From: Lepidonotus clava
Taxonomy: Eukaryota > Annelida > Polychaeta > Phyllodocida > Polynoidae
Assembly: GCA_936440205.1 (NCBI GenBank)
Contig: OW387140.1
Location: forward strand, 33,229,659 to 33,293,658
Direction of reading: 5' to 3'
Length of the DNA stretch: 64,000 nt
This document shows positions 61,441-64,000 of the stretch, piece after piece. Below the pieces are notes generated by a model, which ran no database searches, had not been told where the DNA came from, and saw nothing but the letters and a program-made list of their open reading frames with translations. A program made the translations under genes and the position numbers. Position 1 is the first letter of the stretch; each line of letters opens with the position of its first letter.

Positions 61441-64000
61441 TCAATTAACACACATGCCTTCCTAATTGTTGATAAACAGTCTGGGCCTTTGATCTACTGA
61501 AACCTGGAAATGCTAACATAAAAGCAGCAAGAACATTTAAATTCACTAACAAAAAAGGCTCATTTATCATGCTTTGAGAAAATAGTTTGTTTCAGTATGC
61601 CCAAGTTCAAACGTTGAAGTGTTTTCCAATAGTGCTTTTATGTTTTCAATAAAATTGTACAGTAAACTTTACCTCCGAATTTGGTGACAAAATGACATTA
61701 CAGACAGCCAATACTATAGGAAAACCACTGTCCAAAAAGGTCTTTTGTGACATCACAACTGTTGCAAGTGACTTAAGGCCCAGTAAAAGGCTCCCGGAGG
61801 ATCGCCTTTTAACAAGAATAATTATGAAGTATAATTATGCACCCTCAACTTTTATTGTGCGTGGTATATTGATACAGTCGATAGAACAAGAAGTCGTTAA
61901 TTTTTATTGGTAATACGAACCATTTTTTCTTCTGCGTTTTTGAGATAGTCATTCAATCATTTATAATCATGAGCGAAAACGAGCGATATCTCTTGTGTTA
62001 AAGTATGAATAAATAGTTGTAATGTTATTCTGCTTCTTAACTAATGTCCTTCTGGCGTTGGCTTTCAAAATGCTAATGAAACCCATTGCCATCAGCCAGG
62101 TAAGGTTATTAGAAATGGCACATTTTACAAGAGAACGGCAGAAATCTGACATTTTTTCTTTACATATCCAAATTACGAAGCTGCTTATGTAAATTGGACT
62201 AAAGTGTAGAAGAAAGCATCGGATTGCAGATAACATAAAAGACTGCATTCCGACTTCGGTATCAAATGGAAAAGCGTGCAGCCCTGATTCTAACCGCGCA
62301 CACCCATGAGGGCACAATTAACTTGATTAGAAATTCTCTCATATCAAATATCAAATTGAAACCTCTAGTATAATACATAACCTTTCAAATGCATTTGACG
62401 CACTGTATGTATGACCCTATAAGATTATTCTAAGTGGAAAATTTATCTTCGAAAGCTTCTTGCAATGCATACTTTCAAAATGATTGATATTTCTATTTCA
62501 GAAACCCTCAACCCTTAACCCGTGCGTGGAAACCCAACTGTATATGGGGAAACGCACTTTGCGTAAAGGGCAAATACCAAGAATTCAGGTCTGGAGGTCA
62601 TGGCCAACTTGCATAAGACGACTCTATTCACTGGACCAAAGCCGGATTTGTGTTACTGTTGCCATCTTTTGGGGGCAATGGAAATGTGATATCAGTTACA
62701 GCAACAATAGCAAGCCCTGATTATCATCTTATTTTGGTAGATAGATAGACTCAGATTTCAAGGTTGTTGGAGGGATACATCGATTGAGAGATCTTCTGAA
62801 AAGGTGATGGTCACACTCGTGTGGGCACGAGGAATGGTTTCCATGGTGATTAGCCTCAACCCATCAGAGGTCATTTCTGAGTGACCAGTGACCATAACCG
62901 CGACCTTGGCCTTCACCTTCAGTCTTCATGGTCACGTGAACTAACCATCACGAGTGGCTAGGACCTATGTAAGGGCCCTCCCCCTAGCCAAGGGCCTATG
63001 TAAAGACCCTATGGAAAGGCCCTTCCCATCACGTGATTGTAAGATCACGTGACTTCAAGCCAACCCCAAAACCCTCTTTTCCGGTGAACAGGTTAAAATT
63101 GGAGTGCAATGAGTGCGGGGGGAGAGGGGAGGAGGAAAAGGGGGGAGGGGCAAGTAAAAGAGGGAGGGGGTTCAGACAGGGAATGTGGGTTGGGGATTTT
63201 GAGTGAGTAATGGCTGCTTTACGCCGTTTCAACAACTAAGGTCATATTCATGGCGAAAACAGGTTGGGTTGAATTCTGTCTTTGGTGATCGTATCTATGA
63301 GATGAAGGTGACAGGGCAGGCAAACAGCAGGGGATCAAAACCTGGAAATCATTTTTGCTGTACCTCTTCCATTAGTGAACCCAGCCCTAACTGGGAATTG
63401 AACTCAAAGAACCACGCGGTCAGTGCTGGGTCCAACCTACTGGCACCTTATACGATCAGCAGGGGCTACTGGGGGCCTATATTTTTCCCCGGATATACCC
63501 TGGGGGGATATAGCACTAAGATTGGACAGGGAGGGTGTCGGGGGGGGGGGGGCAAAGAACCGGAAAGCCCAGTCCGTGACGTCAGAGAAACGCCCTGAAC
63601 GACCCGCCGTCATGGTCGGCTGACTTCCAGGCTGGCTGGACCCCGAGAGATGTTTAATATCAGCGTATTCGGAACAATGGGGAGCCGCAGGTCCAGCCTA
63701 AAACATACAACACACCATACTTTTTCTTAACATAATTTATAGGCCTAAGCCTAACATTTACTTAATCTGGATAGCAGACAAGTCCTTTTGAATTAAGGTG
63801 GTGAGACGGAAACAATTAAATCCGTTTCTGGCTACCGGACATGAAGTAACAATAGGATGACCTTCTGAACACTTGTTCTGGCGGTAACAAATCCAAAAAG
63901 GTCAGTCATAACAATCATGGACTGCAGCGTGGTATATTTTTGAAACCATTCTTCCATTTATTTCCGCGGGCAATTTTATGTTTCTTACCCAAATAAAATA

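Larger units (their letters stand above)
53893..64000. other. Sequence with tandem duplications, no gene recognised
   Basis: Contains tandem duplications at about 56740-57060, 58570-58880 and 61245-61440 and G/A-rich simple sequence near 63110-63170. Short frames are not recognisable. A possible tRNA-derived repeat near 63365-63460 is too weak to call. Confidence 0.5.

Noticed and set aside
63365-63460. Possible tRNA-derived SINE (gagttcaattccc on the minus strand)
   Set aside because: The A box and stem pairing are not convincing and no second copy was seen.

Overview
The window looks like a piece of a large, intron-rich animal nuclear genome. Coding exons are short (71 to 464 bp), introns run from 0.5 to over 10 kb, and GT-AG junctions follow animal consensus. 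The rest is AT-rich and full of microsatellites, minisatellites and short terminal-inverted-repeat elements. The protein sequence and repeat style suggest a marine invertebrate, perhaps a deuterostome such as an echinoderm or hemichordate. That placement is inference. I see no bacterial genes, operons, CRISPR arrays or rRNA.

Only one gene can be supported: a plasma-membrane type Na+/H+ exchanger (SLC9A/NHE family, most like NHE1/NHE2/NHE3) on the minus strand. Its 3' end is near position 1191 and the most upstream exon I can identify is 31239-31702. Eight exons are firmly placed: 31239-31702, 24884-25140, 24084-24301, 21306-21508, 19269-19358, 8784-8854, 8133-8270 and 7286-7396. They join with matching reading phases into most of the transporter domain, the CHP-binding helix and the first part of the cytoplasmic tail. 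Three tail exons are inferred at about 4402-4646, 3878-4248 and 1191-1515. The last two join in phase and end in a stop codon. The exons for the N-terminus and first membrane segment were not found. From 31.7 kb to the end of the window is either a long 5' intron or intergenic DNA.

Layout: 1-7.3 kb, tail exons and 3' UTR with a short inverted-repeat element at 3.7 kb; 7.3-8.9 kb, three exons; 8.9-19.3 kb, a 10.4 kb intron with a 430-bp minisatellite, two 984-bp inverted-repeat transposons, a possible LINE tail and a cluster of GAGCTGCTC motifs; 19.3-25.1 kb, four transporter-domain exons; 25.1-26.3 kb, a tandem array of six extra copies of the 5' part of one exon, each with its 3' splice site; 26.3-31.2 kb, the rest of that intron; 31.2-31.7 kb, the largest exon; 31.7-64 kb, no convincing gene, but a third 984-bp element, a piggyBac-like MITE, several recent tandem duplications and simple repeats.

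The most unusual features are the partial-exon array at 25.2-26.1 kb, the nearly identical 984-bp elements with 3-bp target duplications, and the excess of two short palindrome-like motifs (GAGCTGCTC locally, TAGGCCTA throughout).
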